DNA of 64,000 bases. Source: Rapana venosa. Lineage: Eukaryota; Mollusca; Gastropoda; Neogastropoda; Muricidae. The notes under the pieces were generated by a model that saw only the letters and a list, made by a program, of their open reading frames with translations, had not been told where the DNA came from and searched no databases. Location: positions 54,871,351-54,935,350 of the forward strand of contig CM054135.1 of NCBI GenBank assembly GCA_028751875.1, read 5' to 3'. The position numbers were made by a program, and so were the translations under genes. Each line of letters opens with the position of its first letter. The first letter of the stretch is position 1. Positions 37,963 to 50,350 of the stretch are shown here, in pieces.

Positions 37963-38000
<38 letters not shown>

Positions 38001-38007
38001 AGAGGAG

Positions 38008-38043
<36 letters not shown>

Positions 38044-38243
38044 TAAAGATGGGTGCAAGAATAGAGACTGCATTAAGTTTGTCAAGTGCAGGCAGTACAC
38101 ACACTATGGATGTGGAAATGGAATGAATCTTTACAAGTTGAATCTTCAAACACTGTTTAATCTGATATTTCTTTTTCCATCTGGAAGGGATTCATATAAT
38201 TATTATACAATATATACTTCTACAGATAATACAGCCAATTTTA

Positions 38244-38278
<35 letters not shown>

Positions 38279-38345
38279 ATTGTGTGTGTGTGTGTGTGTG
38301 TGTGTGTATGATTGTGTGTGTGTATATTTTATTTATTTATTCTTT
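37140..38345. repeat. (GA)n / GACA block, probable retroposon 3' end, then GA and GT tracts
   Basis: 37140-37694 is (GA)n mixed with CAGACAGA. 37695-37745 reads GTTTATTCATTAGGCCATAG then CCCATAATGAAGGGG and is paralleled at 62078-62125, again directly after (GA)n, suggesting a shared element end. (GA)n again at 37966-38043 and (GT)n at 38246-38330. Confidence 0.85.
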
Positions 38346-38364
38346 TATATTTTTATTTTATTTA

Positions 38365-38575
38365 TTCTTTTATATCGAGGATAATGGAATAAGCACTCAG
38401 GTGCTTTTTTACATCCAGTCCCCGTGTGTATGCGGTTTTGTAAATTGTGTCATCTGTTTCTACCGGCACACAATGGCCTACTCTTCTGAAAAGCAGAACA
38501 GGATTTAACATGTGCGCAAGATGTTCTGCATGCGTTCAAACACAGGGCCTCGGTTTATAGTCTCATCCGAAGGTG
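38365..38575 (-). repeat. SINE-1, tail and body
   Basis: Reverse orientation from TCGAGGATAATGGAATAAGC to CTCGGTTTATAGTCTCATCC. GT microsatellites lie on both sides. Confidence 0.9.
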
Positions 38576-38579
38576 TGTG

Positions 38580-38996
38580 TGTATGTGTGAGAGAGAAAAA
38601 ACATCAACAACAACAAATCCCCCCCAAAAAAGAAGGGGGGGGGGGGGGGAACAGAAGGGGGGAGACAAATCAATAACTAATGTACAGGTACAGATGTTGC
38701 ATACATGTAAATTTTATGTTCTTTCCTAATCAATGAGGGAAACAGCTGTTTAAACAGCGACTGTTCAGGCATATTATACTGATGGGTGAAGGGGAAATAG
38801 TGTTAACACTTTTTTTTAAAAATCAAAATGTTTTTGTCATGTTTTTCTTTTAATGTAAAAATACTTGTGATATTTGTATTGATTGTGCTGATGATGTGTT
38901 TCATGAGATGTGTTTGCATTATTGTTGTGTTGTGGTTTTGCTTTGCTACTCTTAACCTTTACTGGTGTGTGCGTGCGCACACGCATGCGTGTGTGT

Positions 38997-39041
<45 letters not shown>

Positions 39042-39720
39042 GTGTGTGTGTGTGTGTGTGTGTGTGTGATGTGTGTGTGTGTGTGTGTGGATGTGTGTGT
39101 GTGTGTGTGGATGGGTGGGTGTGGGTGTGTGTGTGACGTAGATTGTTGTCGGCTTTTAAAATACTGTGTTATTTCTTAATCTGTATTGTTTAACAATGCA
39201 TGCTGTGTAATTATAATTTTAAAATGCCACTCATAATTTCTCTAGTTGAGACATTAAAGTATTCTTGAGTCTTGAGTTTTGAGTTGAGTCAATGGATTCA
39301 AGTTAAACACGGCAATAACAATTTTTTAAAAATGATTTTCTGCAATAAATGCATTGCAAAAAGTACAGCTGTCACTGAAAACTGACCACTTTTCCCCCTT
39401 CTGTAATCAGAGAAAATGTGGACAAGCTGGTTCTGCAAGTTACAGATCTCTACTATACGTAAGAGTGTGTATCAATAAAACACCCAGCAGCAATAGAGTG
39501 TTGCCGCTGAATAAACTGTACACTGCCTCTACTCTCATTTGAAATATTCTGCCTCAATATACTGCCAGATTACAAGCAGGTATACCTCAAAATGAGCAAC
39601 TGCACTTCAGCATATAAAAAATTCAAGCTCACCATTCACTACTGTGTTTCGCAATTAATGCTGTTGGATTTTGAGAGCAGTATTTTTACCATGGGTATGG
39701 AGGAAAGGGATAGAGGGGGG
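38580..39720. other. no gene recognised; GT microsatellite and element tail
   Basis: A long (GT)n block at 38965-39135. 39240-39290 has GACATTAAAGTATTCTTGAG with TTGAGT repeats, another tandem-tailed element end. A G-run lies at 38636-38650. Confidence 0.65.
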
Positions 39721-39721
39721 G

Positions 39722-40000
39722 GGCATAGTCTATGGTTAGACCATTGATCTGTGATCTGATGGCCTGGGTTCAAGCCACCCGCAAGAAAAACAACCACAGA
39801 GATTCTTGCACACACGTTAAAAATCTGTTCCGCCTTTCACAAGAGTAGGTCATTTTGTGCTGGTAGGAACGGATGAACACATGCACGCTGGTGTCAAGCT
39901 TAGACATTATCCCTGCAGTGTCTACCTCCATGGTGGGTAAACAGTCGCATACGCAAAATCTCACTTCTGGCAAACCTCAGAGGTCTAGCCAAGGAACAGG
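39722..40000 (+). repeat. SINE-1 head with GCTAGAG-type tail
   Basis: Head ATAGTCTATGGTTAGACC with B box GGGTTCAAGCC, a shortened body, then TACCTCCATGGTGGGTAAAC to AGAGGTCTAGCCAAGGAACA. Confidence 0.83.
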
Positions 40001-40118
40001 GGAAAACATTCTAGATATCATATTTTGTAGTAACACAGCCAAGTCAGATGTACTTTATTCCTGTAATATAATACATGTGGGATCTCTCTCTCTATACACA
40101 CACACACACACACATATA

Positions 40119-40204
<86 letters not shown>

Positions 40205-40638
40205 CATGATGCTGTATCTGATGAAAAGAACAATAGTAATGTTTACCAACATATTCTGTAATAACACAGCTGGCTCACACATAAAATCCATCACAGGAGA
40301 AAATAATCCTATCATTTTTCATAATAATAATCTGTTAAAAAGAGCTGAATCGTATCAATGTAGAATTTCATAAGAGATGAAACTTACCAATCCCAATATC
40401 AATTCATTCCATTCTCATGCATACACAACCACTTGCACACTCATAGTCCATGCATGTATGCAAAAAACAACATGCATACCCATGCATATAATATGCACAC
40501 ACATACCCATGCATATAATATGCACACACATACAATGTTAGACAGACAGACAAGCAGGCAGGCACACACACAACACACACACACATTTTAAAAACTTTAT
40601 TTTAAAAACACCATAACACACACCAAAAGAGACCAAAA

Positions 40639-40693
<55 letters not shown>

Positions 40694-41835
40694 CACTCTG
40701 AATACACATCAAGCCTATTCCAATACTATCACCGCCGACTGACAAAACTAATCTGCCAGAGAAAGATTTGATCAGCTACGATACGATCCACTATGATAGA
40801 CAGTTATACCTCTCTCCTGATTGGTCCCTGCCTATCAGAAACGGACCATTATTGATCTGCTGCCCGCGATCGATAAAAGTTCTGTTGAAGCCCGATCAAG
40901 CTTAGCAAAGAGAGGGACAGAGACTATTACTGTACAGTCTGTTGACACAACTTCTACTCCAACGCTTAGTGCTACAGTGCTGGTGCTACCTGAGTCGTGA
41001 AAAGCTTCTTCCTTTAGGACTGACTGTGTACATGTGTGTGTTGTGTTTGTTTGTGTGGTGTGTGTGTGTGTAGTGTGTATGTGTGTTTGTGTAGTATGTG
41101 TGTATGGTGTGTGTGTGTGTGTAGTGGTATGTGTGTGTATGTGTGTGTAATGAAAGGGGGTAATGTGTGTGTGCGTGAGTGCATGCATGCATGCGTGCGT
41201 GTCGTGTGTGTGTGTGTTTGTAATGAAACGGGGGGGGGGGGGGGGGGGGGGGGGGTGTATGTGTGTGTGTGTTTGTAATGAAAAGGGGGGGGGGGGGGGG
41301 GGGTAATATGTGTTTGTGTTGAATAAGGGAGGGGGGTGGTAATGTGTGTGTATGTATGTGTGCGTGCATGCGTGTATGTGCGTGTGTGTGTGGATTGCTC
41401 ACATGTACATACATAGTGAACAGATCTGCGCACGCATGAAGGACACATCCGCAAACAGTATAACTTACAAGAGAAAACCAGCATGAGGACGGAACACGTT
41501 CTCTTAGACAGAAAGGGGAGGGGAAAAAGGCCCTCATGAAAACAGGATTCCATGCCTCTCAACACCCTTGATGCCTGCCCTGGAGCCAGAGAGCCCTGGT
41601 AAAAGCACCAAGCCCTGACAGTGCTAACGGTCTACAGGCTAAAGCGCTGACAGTGCTAACGGTCTACAGACTAAAACACACAGGCAACGTCTCAGGCATA
41701 AAGCCAGACAGGCAACGGCCCTAACACTGAACTAACCCAGGCTCCCTTTCAGGAACTGAAAACCACCAAACGCTTACCAGACGAAAGCCCCTTGATAAAC
41801 CTAACAATGACATTTTCTTTTTTCCAAGAAAAGAA
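40000..41835. other. no gene recognised; AT, CA, GT and G-run microsatellites around a unique island
   Basis: (AT)n at 40110-40200, CA at 40640-40692, and GT with G-runs of 20 or more at 41025-41400. The 300-bp island at 40700-41010 is not repetitive and contains GATTGGTC, but has no recognisable coding similarity. Two copies of CTGACAGTGCTAACGGTCTA at 41606 and 41646. Confidence 0.65.
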
Positions 41836-42162
41836 ATTATATGCCGTAATGGAATAAGCGCTTATGTGTTTTTTTACATCCTCTCCCCCTGTGTATGAGG
41901 TTTTGTAAATTCTGTCATCTGTTCCCACCAATGGCCTACTCTTACGAAAAGCGGAACAGGATTTAACGTGTGCGCAAGATGTTCTGTGTGCATTCGCACA
42001 TGGGACCTCAGTTTATAGTCTCATCCGAAGGACTTTTGGGGAGAGTGGAGTCCGCACTGATGTTAACTCCTGAGGAAAATATCCCCCTTAAACAGGAATC
42101 GAACCCAGGTCGTCAGATTGCAAGGCAATGTTCTGACCACTAGGCTATCCCGTCCCCCCTTA
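41835..42162 (-). repeat. SINE-1, full length
   Basis: Reverse orientation with complete head (AATCGAACCCAGGTC ... GACCACTAGGCTATCCCGT). A central block carries GTGCGCAAGATGTTCTGTG. Confidence 0.92.
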
Positions 42163-42164
42163 AA

Positions 42165-42883
42165 GTATGACTGGTCATTTTTCTCTTTCAAAACCAAGCT
42201 GTCAACTTCCTCTGGATATGATTTCAGACCAGTTTCCCAAAGAATATGTGTACATAAAATACAGAATAAACAACGACACACAAAAAAATCCCAACAACAC
42301 CCAACAACAAAAGGCAACTGTTGTTGTTTTTTTAAAAAAACGCAACTTTGCATTTTCCTTTTAACGGCCAAATGACCTCGACATGTTCTGACACCATGAT
42401 CTAATCATTGTGTTTTCTTGCTATCAGTTGTTACTGTTTGAAGCTTCCATGTTTGCAAAGGAGCACATTGTTTGGGGCGCTCCATGGTGATACAAAGGAT
42501 AACAGATTTCAGCCAAGCCCCAAAGGTTTCACTGATAACGGTTATCAATCTCTCTGCTGATATCGGAACGAGGAACAGGGATAGAGAGGGGGGGGGGGGG
42601 CGCAAGGCAAACTTCTTTATCTCAAGTAGTTGTGTGGGTTGTTTTTTTTAAGGTTTTTTCAGCATTCAGCCCCTGCCCTTACCAAGGATTACACTGTGTT
42701 GTTTTTTTTCCTAATGGTTTTTCTTTTTAAGAGAAAGACGGAGAGACAGAGACTGAGACAAAGTAATAGAAAGAGAGAGAAAGAGTGAGAAGAGGAGGGA
42801 AGTGGAGAGAGAGTGGAAAGAGAGAGGAAAGAGAGAGAAAGAAAAGAGAGAGAGGGAACAGAGAGAAAAAGAGTGAGTGTGAA

Positions 42884-42923
<40 letters not shown>

Positions 42924-43417
42924 AGAAGGGGAGATGGGTCAAGATGAAGGAAGAGGCAAGACAAGAACAACAGAATATCAATTCTAAAAAATGTTACTCA
43001 ATAAAGACAAATATAAATAACAAATGTCACACTGCCCCCCCCCCCCCCCCCCCCTAGAAATATACCACTGGCGCCCAAGAGAGGTTACCAGGTCTTTATG
43101 CTACGAGGAGGAGACAGAGACGGCTGCCCCTAGGGGCACTCATATCCATATAATATATAATATCAGACCAATGAAGCATACAGAACAGTAATCTGCTCTG
43201 TATCAATCTCCACTGGCTGTTAGGGTTTCCCTGTGGACAGTTTGTAGATTTATCAAAGGAGGTAACTCTAATCTGGCCCCTGACTGGTAAATCACTGCCC
43301 TGGGCAAAGACTTCTTTTGAGTTAGTTTCCCCTTCATGCCCCACCCCCAACCCCCTCCCCACCCCAAGGCTCCAAAACACAGTCACCCAATACAGATCAT
43401 GAACAAAACAACAGCAA
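42165..43417. other. no gene recognised
   Basis: Unique-looking DNA with a GA tract (42770-42920), a C-run (43036-43055) and a G-run (42588-42600). The minus-strand open frame at 43096-43386 has no family resemblance I can name. Confidence 0.6.
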
Positions 43418-43815
43418 TGTTGATGTTGGGCATTCCTTAGCTTAACACCCTGGGGGGAGGGGGGGAGGGGTCACTTCAGAATATGTGCACTCTGTCTCAC
43501 TCATCACACCTGGGAGTTAGTGAGAGAGAGAGAGAGAGAGAGTAAATACACAATGGATGATGATCGATAAATTTGTGTGTATGGCTGTTTCAGAGTACCT
43601 CACCATACCCACAGCGATGTACTCTAGCTTTAGAGGATATCATTTTTGTTTCCTGTTTGATAAAAGTGAAGTACAGGTTGTTGTGGTAAGAGCTTGTCAA
43701 GGATGGAGATATAGGACAATGTCAGCATATTTTCAAAGCATAATGTTCAAACACATAGGCCAAGGCGCTTTGCTGGCATCAATAACTGACAAAGCTGTCA
43801 GCCTGGGCCAATAGA
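43418..43815 (+). repeat. family G copy
   Basis: GATGTTGGGCATTCCTTAGC to TCAATAACTGACAAAGC, interrupted by a short GA microsatellite at 43520-43542. Confidence 0.85.
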
Positions 43816-43974
43816 TCTACAGCCACAACAACAATGATTTATTCCCATTAACTCTTTGGAATCTGTAGGGAAAAAAAGTAACAGGTAAATGATCTGATAT
43901 TTATGACGTCTATAAAGAGTTAAACACAATTTAGCAACTTATAGACCAACCAAGTCAGTTCACCTCATCCTTCT

Positions 43975-44420
43975 AGGGGTGGATAGCCTGGTGGTTAGAG
44001 TGCTGCACTTGTGATTTAACCGCCTAGGATCAAGCCACCACCAGGACGCCTGCTCAAGAGGACTTTCTCCCCTGCAGTTAACATCAGTACTTACTCCACT
44101 CCCCCAAAAGCCCTTTGGATGAGGCTATAAACTGGGGCCCTGGGTGCAAACTCAAGCAGAACATCTTGGCGCACATATCAAATTCCATTCTGGAAGAGTA
44201 TGCCTTTCATGCCAGCAGGAACAGATGACAAAATATATACCAAAAAACAAAAGGCCATGCACACTGGTGTACTGCTTGGGTAGACATTGCTTTAAGTTGG
44301 ACCACAGCTGCCTTAATGGCCAGCAAAAGCGGTTGCAAGTATAATGATAATAATAATAATGTATGGAATTTATATAGCGCTGAATTTTGTAAAGCAACAA
44401 ATCAAAGCGCTCAGATTTAT
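43975..44420. repeat. SINE-1 (plus strand) followed by an inverted tail block
   Basis: A plus-orientation copy with head GGATAGCCTGGTGGTTAGAG runs to about 44235. The ATAATGTATGGAATTTATAT ... TCAAAGCGC tail block in reverse follows at 44345-44420. Confidence 0.85.
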
Positions 44421-44427
44421 TTTTTTA

Positions 44428-44635
44428 ATATCGAGGATAATGGAATAAGCACTCATGTGCTTTTTTACATCAGTCCCCATGTGTATGCGGTTTTGTAAAT
44501 TTTGTCATCTGTTCCTACAGGCACACAATGGCCTACTCTTTTGAAAAGCAGAACAGGATTTAACGTGTGCACAAGATGTTCTGCATGCGTTCACACACGG
44601 GGCCTCGGTTTATAGTCTCATTCCGAAGGACTTAT
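44428..44635 (-). repeat. SINE-1, tail and body
   Basis: Reverse orientation, well preserved (CGAGGATAATGGAATAAGCA ... CCTCGGTTTATAGTCTCAT). Confidence 0.9.
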
Positions 44636-44947
44636 ACATATATATAGGAAGTATACACAAAAATCTGACAACTGGTGAACCTCAGGCTCTAGCCGAGGAA
44701 CAAATAAAACATTGATCAATTTTGACACTCCTAAGGCATGGAGCATAACAATGTTATTACATAGGACTTTTTCAAAATATAAAACACAGATTGTGGTACA
44801 TTAGCAAATTATCAGAATTTATATTAAAAAGAGTAAAGGAACACATGATGGCAATGTCCAACAAATACTGCAGTTGATTTTTTGGAGATATGCATGCATA
44901 CAGACTCAAACTCCTTCTCTCTGGGTCTCTCTCTCTCTCTTCCTTCC

Positions 44948-45165
44948 TTCGGATGAGACTATAAACTGAGGCCCCATGTGTGAATGCACGCAGAACATCT
45001 TGCGCACACATTAAAACCCATTCCGCTTTTCGGAAGAGTAGGCCATTGTGTGCCGGTGTGAACGGATGATAAAATTCACAAAACTACATACACATGGGGA
45101 CTGGATGAAAAAAAGCACAAGAGTGCTTATTCCATTATCCTCGAAATAAAAGAATGAATAAAAAA
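44948..45165 (+). repeat. SINE-1, body and tail
   Basis: From CTTCGGATGAGACTATAAAC to TTATTCCATTATCCTCGAAA and an (AATA/GAAT)n tail, then a CT microsatellite. It lies head-to-head with the copy at 44428-44635. Confidence 0.9.
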
Positions 45166-45169
45166 ACAA

Positions 45170-45187
45170 CCAATGAATGAATGAATG

Positions 45188-45246
<59 letters not shown>

Positions 45247-45385
45247 GAGCATTTTTTCCAAAGAGAAGAAAGCAAACAAGCAAAAATCTTGTAAACAACG
45301 TGCGAAAACTAAAATAGGCAATATAACACTGACATGACAAGACAAGGATAAACTGCTGACTTCTCTCACAGAGACATGTCCACAT

Positions 45386-45452
<67 letters not shown>

Positions 45453-46881
45453 TTGGACAAATGATAAACATGTTCTTGCTAAATTACAACTTTACAAACT
45501 TCTTCTGCTTGCCTGCACTTTAAACTGGCATTTACCACGCCTAGTGTTTTACTCTTGCTTCAACAAAACTATGTCAAAAGCCTCTCTCGGAATGTGTGTG
45601 TGTGTGCGCGCGCGCGAGTACAGAAAGAAGAGGAAAAAATTAAGGGAGAGACAAACTGTTACCCCCTTCCCACCCACTCAACCTGCCCCCCCCCCCCCCC
45701 CCAAAAAAAACCCTAATAAATCTAGCATTTTCTCCCTCGTTGTGCTGATGGAAAACACAATAACTTTAATAAGAAGATTGTGGGTGAAACACACTCATAT
45801 GATAAATAAAAAATGTTTAGAAACAAACTTTAAAAAAACAAAAACCTCGCAGTTTTTCCTCTCCGCTTGAAGTAAACTGGGATGGGGAAATGACAACTGG
45901 TATCTTTTTTTTTTTTCCTTTTTGTTCCCTGGCTAGAGCTCTGAAGTTCACCAATGGTGAGGTTTGTATATGCAACCATTATTCCCCCCCACCCCTCCCA
46001 CACACACACACCCTTAAGGTAGCCACATTCCTACTTCAGGGATACTGTTGGGGATTGAACCTACCACTGTCAATTTTGCCAGGACAGTTGGGAGGTACCT
46101 CCCTGCTCTCTCCATTTTCAACTGTTGTGGGTTCTTTTGACATGCACAAGTCCTTATTAAGCATACAGGTCCGACTGGTTTAAAGTCTTCTCTGAAAAAA
46201 TGGACATTCAGTTCGATTTTCCCATCAAACTGGGAAGAAAGAGCAAGGCTGGGAATCGAACCCAGAACCTCACAGTTTACTTATTAGGCAGGTCAAGGTC
46301 TTAACAGTCCTGCTGCCTTCCTTCTCACTGCTGGTATTTATGAATGACCACATCCTCTGCAAGAAGGTTTTTTTGTTCTTTTTCCTGTGAGTGTTAATTA
46401 TCACTGTCCCTGTTCTTCACTTCAGTGTCTGTAGATACAGGCTTGAGGGCTGATCTGCGTGTGACAAGAGCTTGCAGCTGTTGTCTGTTTGTCTAGCAGC
46501 AGCACACTAGGTAGGGGGGAGCTCTACAGCTCGTTGTCACCCGTTTGTTGAATGTAGAGGGGGCGTAGTTACTTCTATCACCTGTGTGTTCTCACACGCC
46601 CTCAACCATCTGTTACCTGTATTACCGCTCCTCTGTCAATACAAAGAACCCCAACCCCTCCCCTCCCCTCCCCTAACCCTTGATGTATCCTCAATAATGA
46701 CATATACATATTTTCTCTACCATAATGCCTTCACCATCCACCTTACACCCCACCCTGCCCCTCCCCTCCCCCTCTTCTTCTTTAGTACAGGGTAAAACCC
46801 TCAACAAACAAGCATGCATGACTGAACACAGTGACACACCTAGGTATCGCTTGTGCTATTTCGTCACATATTGCTGCACTA

Positions 46882-46949
<68 letters not shown>

Positions 46950-48192
46950 AGTGGATCATACTGTTCACAGCTTTTCGATGGGGTAACCTAGCAGTGCACG
47001 GATGGGTGGGTCTCACCATTATGTATCCCTTCTTTACAGGGTTTTAAACTGACGCTATAGCTGGGACAGACAATACAGCTTGCAGGGGGGAGGGGGGGGG
47101 GAAGAGTGATGGACTTCAATCCCATAGGTCCATAAAATTGTGAGTTTGAATCTCAGCAGCAGTGTCAGATGAATTAATTAAGGGTGGGGATTTTTATATA
47201 CCGGGTCAATGCAAGCAGAAGATCAAGTATGCTGGTCATGGATCCCATAATTCATGTCAGCGTTGAGTGGGTTACAGAAACAAAACATACCCAGCATGCA
47301 GCCTGTACCTGGAGAGAAATGGGCTCTGACAGGTTGAATATGCACAAAAGGCACTGCCTGAAAAATTCAGAGCGGTGCTTTAAGGACTCCTCCTACAGGA
47401 GCTGAGAGAGAGAGAGAGAGAACTGTTTGAGACTGTGGAGTATGGTCTGAAGCTGACTGTCAGTCTCATTCAGTATGAAAGAAAATATAATCAAGCATCT
47501 TCCCTTTAAAACATAAAATGTTTTCACCTCGGTAGCTAACGATACTAAAATAAACATCTTTACAAATATAAAACACCAAACAAACAAACAAAATGCCATG
47601 ACCCTGACGTAGCCTATAAAAGATAATTTAACAAAAGCAACCATCTCCATCTAAGGATGTTCCTCAGCCAGACTTCATCCAGCTAGTGAAACTGCAACAA
47701 CAACAACAACAACAGCGATGAAAAAAAGTGACTTTTGCTGAATTATAACGCACAAATTTGTTTGAAGTATGCTCACTTGCTATTCCACCTCCGCACAAAA
47801 CGTCATAATTCAAGGCAGTCTAAAAAAGAACAAACTTGGTTTGAAGCTGTTTTTGCTCTTGCTCCATAGGGGAGGTTAGTACTATAGCAGGCCGAGGGTC
47901 GGGCAAATCACAAACTATGAATGAACGAAATGCTGGTGATAGGGGCTGTAAAAGACACAGCAGGGCACTGTCTTTTCAAAAGAATGGATAGAAAGCGGTT
48001 TACTTTGTGGCCAAGTTGTAAGTCATCTTTTTAACATCAGAACGCATCCATTTGGTTGTAGACTAAGATACTCTGTGGTTGCCCAGCCAGCAGAAACTAA
48101 TCAATCCCCCCCCCTTCCCCCCAGCTCATATTTCATGGTGGTGACAGTTTTAGCATTTTCGCTTTTTTCTCGGTGAGTGAATGAGTGAGTGA

Positions 48193-48273
<81 letters not shown>

Positions 48274-48318
48274 TGAGTGTAAGTGAGTGTGAGAGTATGT
48301 GTGAGTGTGTGTGAGTGT

Positions 48319-48358
<40 letters not shown>

Positions 48359-49030
48359 TGTGTGCACGAAGGTGTGTTCAGTAATTTAATGTCTGTTCAC
48401 CAAAACTGATATTAGATGATACTACGTGTGTATGTTTGTGTGTGTGTATGCGCGCACGTGCGTGCGCGTACAAAACACACACACACACATACACATTCTC
48501 TCCTCTCTCTGCCCCCTCCCCTCCTCTCTCTCTCTCTCCCTTCCCTCTGTCTCTGACAAAAACAACAACAACAGAAGAAGACAGAGTGTGCCCTGGCATG
48601 TGTCAGAGCAATTACCCCGGATCCAGTTACATGGCAGGGTGATGGCAGTGACTAAACTGTTCCCCCCTGTGTCCTGTGGGGGAGGAAAAACAACAAGGTT
48701 TGTGGGGCAAGTGAGAGAGGCAGGCAGGCAGGCAGGTACAACAGTCGTTAATCATCACCTGGCCAAACACACCTGTCTTTCACTGCAGTCTCAGACAGAC
48801 AGCTTTGTTCTTGAATGCTGTTCTTGCTGCTGGTACCCTTTTTTTTTCCCCCCTCTCCCCCCTTTCTCTTTTTTCTAAGCTTCCTGGTTTTTGCCTTCAT
48901 GTGTAAGGCTGTGTGGAAGTAGGCCTAATATGTGTGAACATGTAATGCACCGTGTATATAGTGCAGTCAAAAGCATATCATGTGTGTGTGTGTGTGTTTT
49001 ATTTTATTTTTTTATATTTCTATTTTATTC
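45170..49030. other. no gene recognised; CT/GA, AT and GT tracts
   Basis: (CT)n at 45190-45243 and (GA)n at 45390-45448 form an imperfect inverted pair. (AT)n at 46886-46932 and (GT)n of about 170 bp at 48180-48357. Unique stretches 46320-46880 and 47050-48100 show no exon signature. Confidence 0.65.
45925..46325 (-). repeat. SINE-related block with second tRNA-like head type
   Basis: GGCTAGAGCTCTGAAGTTCA tail, GTAGCCACATTCCTACTTC, then TTCGATTTTCCCATCAAACT and a head GGGAATCGAACCCAGAACCT in reverse. Same subfamily as 36300-36495. Confidence 0.82.
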
Positions 49031-49031
49031 T

Positions 49032-49352
49032 TATATTTCGAGGATAATGGAATAAGCATACATGTGCTTTTTTTCATCCAGTCCCCGTGTGTATGCGGTT
49101 TTGTAAATTTTGTCATTTGTTCCCACCGGCACACAATGGCCTACTCTTCCAAAAAGTAGAACGGGTTTTAACGTGTGCGCAAGATGTTCTGCGTGCGTTC
49201 ACACATGGGCCCTCGGTTTATAGTCTCACCCGAAGGACTTTTGGGGGGAGAGTGGCATCGGCACAGATATTAACTCCAGAGGAAAAATCCTCTTGAACGA
49301 GAATCGAACCCGGGTCAGCAGATCATGAATACATCACTCTAACCACCAGGCT
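49032..49352 (-). repeat. SINE-1, full length
   Basis: Reverse orientation with intact body and head (AATCGAACCCGGGTCAGC ... TAACCACCAGGCTATCC). A GT microsatellite follows the head immediately. Confidence 0.92.
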
Positions 49353-49356
49353 ATCC

Positions 49357-49388
<32 letters not shown>

Positions 49389-49864
49389 CGTGCATATGTG
49401 TGTGTGAGTACACACACACACACTACATAAACAAAACACACCCACCCTCTCACCCACCCACCTACCCACACACACACAAAATCACACACACACGCACACT
49501 CTACATAAACAAAATTTATTACACCCCCACTCCACCACCCCCCAATCCCCCTCCACACACGCACACACACAAATTGATCAGAATGATGGATGTGATCGTG
49601 AACAATTTTCCTGTCGTTACTCACTGTGCACACTGAATTTTCACCCGGGTGCCAATTTTAGCACTGCCTGGTGGAAACAGAAAAAATAGCAGTCTACTAA
49701 GATCATAACACTTCTCTCTCTGTGCCCCTCCCTCCCCCCCCCCCCCCCTCTCTCTCTCTCTCTCTCTTTCTCTCTCATTCTCTTTCTTTCTCTTCTGTGG
49801 TTATTGCATATAATTACATTTATACTGCTGGATATACATGTCTGTTTCATCCATACCATCGACC

Positions 49865-50350
49865 ATACTGCCCTACTCTTTCAAGACAAATGGACAGGTT
49901 TTTAAACGTTTGTACAAGATGTTAAAACACTCATGTGTTTTCAGTTACTCAGGATCCTGATGAGTAATCTAACAGTAATCTAATACTAACAGTTTCTTTT
50001 GTTTTGTTTGTTTGTTTCGTTCCTCCTCAGCTACAGCTCCGAGCCTCACCAAACGCAAGATTTTGCATACGCAGCCATTTTGCCTACCATGAAGGTAGCC
50101 ACATTCTGACTTTAGAGATATATATAAATATACTAAATAGTATAATCCCAAGGACCTGACAGGGAACATAGAACAATTGCCTCGAGGAGGGATGGGGAAG
50201 GTGGGGGGGAGGGGAGGGGGGGGGGGGGGGGGGGGGGGGGGGAGTCCTCTCAATCAGCTCAGTGGTGACTCACACCACCCAGGCTCTTAGACTTCTTCTG
50301 TCTTCAGACCACGACAAGTTCAAAAGCTCAAACCACTGAGCTACTCCAAG
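49865..50350. repeat. decayed SINE blocks with a 30-base G run
   Basis: 49865-49925 is a body fragment and 50025-50115 is the CAGCTACAGCTCCGAGCCTC / GAAGGTAGCCACATTCTGAC tail type. A G tract spans about 50210-50241. A tRNA-like head in reverse (CAAACCACTGAGCTACTCC) ends near 50348. Confidence 0.75.

Noticed and set aside
40835..41010. Unique open stretch SVLKEEAFHDSGSTSTVALS and onward
   Set aside because: No recognised family, no clear acceptor, and it is flanked by microsatellites; kept only as part of the unique island.
41014..41565. 183-residue minus-strand frames, beginning MLRGMESCFHEG or MRAFFPSPFC, with a hydrophobic start that could be the missing signal peptide
   Set aside because: The later part is GT/G-run translation. 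The first 30 residues precede a GTAAGTTA donor, but no prominin similarity or phase link to exon 35442-35500 can be shown.
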